In this document: positions 6,212 through 7,729 of the stretch, in pieces
Layout of the letters: each line of letters opens with the position of its first letter
Numbering within the stretch: position 1 is the first letter of the stretch
Origin: Candidatus Zipacnadia bacterium
Lineage (GTDB): Bacteria > Armatimonadota > Zipacnadia > Zipacnadales > Zipacnadaceae
Length of the DNA: 7,729 bases
Direction of reading: 5' to 3'
NCBI GenBank assembly: GCA_029821415.1
Contig: JALGTJ010000093.1
Location: 1 to 7,729 of the forward strand
The notes under the pieces: model-generated
Databases searched by the model: none
What the model saw: only the letters and a program-made list of their open reading frames with translations
Told to the model about the DNA's origin: nothing
Position numbers and translations under genes: made by a program

Positions 6212-7477
6212 ATGGCTGACGGAGGCTACGTTGCAAGCATAGATGTAGGCACGACCAAGATCTGCACAATAGTCGCTCGCGTCGCTGCCAGCGGGCAGCT
6301 TGATATCCTGGGAGTTGGCCTACACCCCTCGCGGGGGCTGCGCGAGGGAGTCGTCGTTGACCATGTGGACGCTGTCGAGTCGGTGCGCCAATCAGTGCGC
6401 AAAGCCGAAGAAATGGCACAACTGCCGATCGGTGGCGCCTACGTGGGTGTGACGGGAACGCACATCAGATCGCGAAACGTGACCGGACGGGTGCGGGTTG
6501 CCTCTGGAGATGAGATAACCAGCGAGGACGTAGACCAGGCTATCCAGAGCGCCTGTGACAATGTCGCCTTGCCCCACGACCGGGAGATAATTCATACTCT
6601 GGTGCGAGATTTTGCAATTGACGGCCAAGGCGGAGTCAAGCGACCCCTGGGGATGCATGCCGCACGACTGGATGCCAATGTCCATGTGGTGAGCGCCGCC
6701 GCCGGGGCCCTGCGCAATGTGACCGCCGCTGTGGAAGAAGCTGGCGTTACAGTACAAAAGCAAGTCCTGGAGCCGGTGGCCACCAGTTTGGCAGTGCTGG
6801 CCGAAGATGAATCCGACCTCGGCGTGGTGCTGATGGACATTGGCGGAGGGACGACTGACCTGGCTGTCTTTGTCAACGGTGCCATCGCCCACACCGGGGC
6901 GATACCCGTTGCAGGCAATCACATCACCAGCGATATCGCCAAGCTGCTCCGTATCCCCTACGGGCAAGCCGAACAAGTCAAGAAGCAGTTCGGCACCGCC
7001 CTTGTGAATATGACGAATGACGATGACGCGGTGCTGGTCGAGGAGATCGGCACCCAGGAGCAGGTACGAGTACCTCGCAGGCTCATCGCCGACATAATTC
7101 AAGCTCGCCTGGCCGAGATATTTCAGCTAACTATCGAAAATCTACAGCAGGCCGGTATGTACGATACAGTTACCAGCGGGGTGGTGCTCACCGGAGGTGG
7201 CTCCCAGCTTCCTGGGACTCTGGAGATGGCCTCCAATATTATGGACAACACTCCGGTGCGCATAGGCAGCGTCCGCGGAATAGGACGAGGAGCTAACCGA
7301 GTTGCCAGCCCCATTTACGCCACCGGCGTCGGCCTGGCGCTGTATGCAGCCGAGGAGGGCGCTGATGCCCGCCCGCCTTCGCCCCCTGTCTACTTGGAAT
7401 GGGTAGAGAAAGCCCGCTCGTGGTGGCGCAGCCGCCGCATCCAGCCCCGAATTTCTGCTTATCTCCCTGGCAAATAG
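6212..7477 (+). CDS. ftsA: Cell division protein FtsA (actin-like)
   Basis: FtsA is an actin-family ATPase that tethers FtsZ filaments to the inner face of the membrane and recruits later divisome proteins. The 421-residue length fits. Nucleotide-binding motifs are in order: phosphate-1 SIDVGTTKICTIVA (9-22), phosphate-2 MDIGGGTTDLAVF (208-220) and the adenosine loop VVLTGGGSQLPG (324-335). The FtsA-specific 1C subdomain (about 84-165) includes TGTHIRSRNVTGRV and REIIHTLVRDFAIDGQGG. A C-terminal stretch YLEWVEKARSWWRSRRI (394-410) can form the amphipathic, basic membrane-targeting helix expected of FtsA; about 11 more residues follow it. ATG 6212 is chosen because it places the first beta strand at residue 7. 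It lies 48 bases after ftsQ behind a hairpin. ftsZ, its usual next neighbour, does not follow in this window. Confidence 0.97.
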   Translation: MADGGYVASIDVGTTKICTIVARVAASGQLDILGVGLHPSRGLREGVVVDHVDAVESVRQSVRKAEEMAQLPIGGAYVGVTGTHIRSRNVTGRVRVASGDEITSEDVDQAIQSACDNVALPHDREIIHTLVRDFAIDGQGGVKRPLGMHAARLDANVHVVSAAAGALRNVTAAVEEAGVTVQKQVLEPVATSLAVLAEDESDLGVVLMDIGGGTTDLAVFVNGAIAHTGAIPVAGNHITSDIAKLLRIPYGQAEQVKKQFGTALVNMTNDDDAVLVEEIGTQEQVRVPRRLIADIIQARLAEIFQLTIENLQQAGMYDTVTSGVVLTGGGSQLPGTLEMASNIMDNTPVRIGSVRGIGRGANRVASPIYATGVGLALYAAEEGADARPPSPPVYLEWVEKARSWWRSRRIQPRISAYLPGK

Positions 7478-7522
7478 TCATCTGCCACGCTCAAGAAGAT
7501 TAGACAAGCAAGGTAACCACCG

Positions 7523-7609
7523 GTGCGACCGAGAACCGAGGCCGAAGTCATCAAGGTGTCGCAGGCCATTGAGCAAACCGCTCATAGCCTTATGAAACTG
7601 AAAGAATGA
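7523..7609 (+). CDS. Possible small ORF (28 residues), unknown
   Basis: A GTG at 7523 opens a 28-codon frame (VRPRTEAEVIKVSQAIEQTA, then HSLMKLKE) ending at TGA 7607-7609. It is preceded by aagg (7510-7513) at a plausible spacing of 9 bases. Its stop lies two bases before the start of the methyltransferase gene, an arrangement that suits translational coupling. The peptide looks helical and charged, and I recognise no family. It may be a real small protein, a coupling leader, or chance. Confidence 0.25.
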   Translation: MRPRTEAEVIKVSQAIEQTAHSLMKLKE

Positions 7610-7611
7610 CA

Positions 7612-7729
7612 ATGACCCTGCGAAGCAAGGTAGAAATCAGTGGCCGCTGGGGGCCCTACTATGACCGTCTGATGGATCTGCTTTTTCTGGGCACTTACCC
7701 GCGCTTTATGGCCCAGGTCATAGGCAAGA
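7612..7729 (+). CDS. Probable class I SAM-dependent methyltransferase, N-terminal fragment
   Basis: ATG 7612 opens a frame that runs off the right edge, giving 39 visible residues (MTLRSKVEISGRWGPYYDRL, then MDLLFLGTYPRFMAQVIGK). The pattern WGPYYDRLMDLLFLGTYPRF resembles the lead-in helix of UbiE-like class I methyltransferases, where a YD-rich helix precedes the SAM-binding Rossmann fold. The glycine-rich SAM motif itself would lie outside the window, so substrate and subfamily cannot be called. There is no strong ribosome site; the upstream small frame ends two bases before it. The gene follows ftsA in the same direction, in the place where ftsZ is often found. Confidence 0.6.
   Translation, partial: MTLRSKVEISGRWGPYYDRLMDLLFLGTYPRFMAQVIGK

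Noticed and set aside
6392..7102. 236-codon open frame on the - strand inside ftsA
   Set aside because: It mirrors a highly conserved ftsA coding region, shows no recognisable domain and has no supporting upstream signal. Long antisense frames of this kind are common in GC-rich genes.

Overview
The window reads as ordinary bacterial chromosome from an uncultured-looking lineage. It uses T-box control, as Bacillota, Chloroflexota and some related phyla do, and it has FtsA, which Actinomycetota lack. Chloroflexota or a neighbour such as Armatimonadota would fit. This is inference from gene content only, and I cannot place it more finely. All convincing genes lie on the + strand. There are no rRNA or tRNA genes, no CRISPR array, and no transposase gene.

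Left part (1-1900): the 3' four fifths of argJ (arginine biosynthesis) enters from the left edge. It is broken by a one-base frameshift near 420. Its last codons run into a 31-base tandem duplication and a short heptamer repeat. A 114-base element follows, with perfect 23-base terminal inverted repeats that are each a palindrome (REPIN-like). Its right end lies inside the first codons of a ThuA-family gene.

Middle part (1900-3870): a strong sigma70-type promoter drives a well-preserved T-box leader. The leader has a readable CUC (leucine) specifier, a UGGU tRNA-acceptor bulge and a Rho-independent terminator. It controls leuA (2-isopropylmalate synthase). The leuA frame is broken about 20 codons in by a small deletion, just after the DTTLRDGEQ active-site motif, while the rest of the gene is well preserved.

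Right part (3870-7729): a cell wall and division run, murC - ftsQ - ftsA, with gaps of about 47 bases. It starts from its own promoter, placed so that the murC transcript would be nearly leaderless. A small possible ORF and the start of a SAM-dependent methyltransferase gene follow; murB and ftsZ are not in their common places. A near-identical 13-base palindrome sits at the starts of both murC and ftsA. A perfect 12-base inverted repeat brackets the leuA-murC gap and covers the first codons of murC.

I found no clearly new multi-gene system. The points most worth a second look are the intact T-box in front of a broken leuA, the palindromic insertion in the ThuA-family gene, and the repeated small dyads at the murC and ftsA starts.
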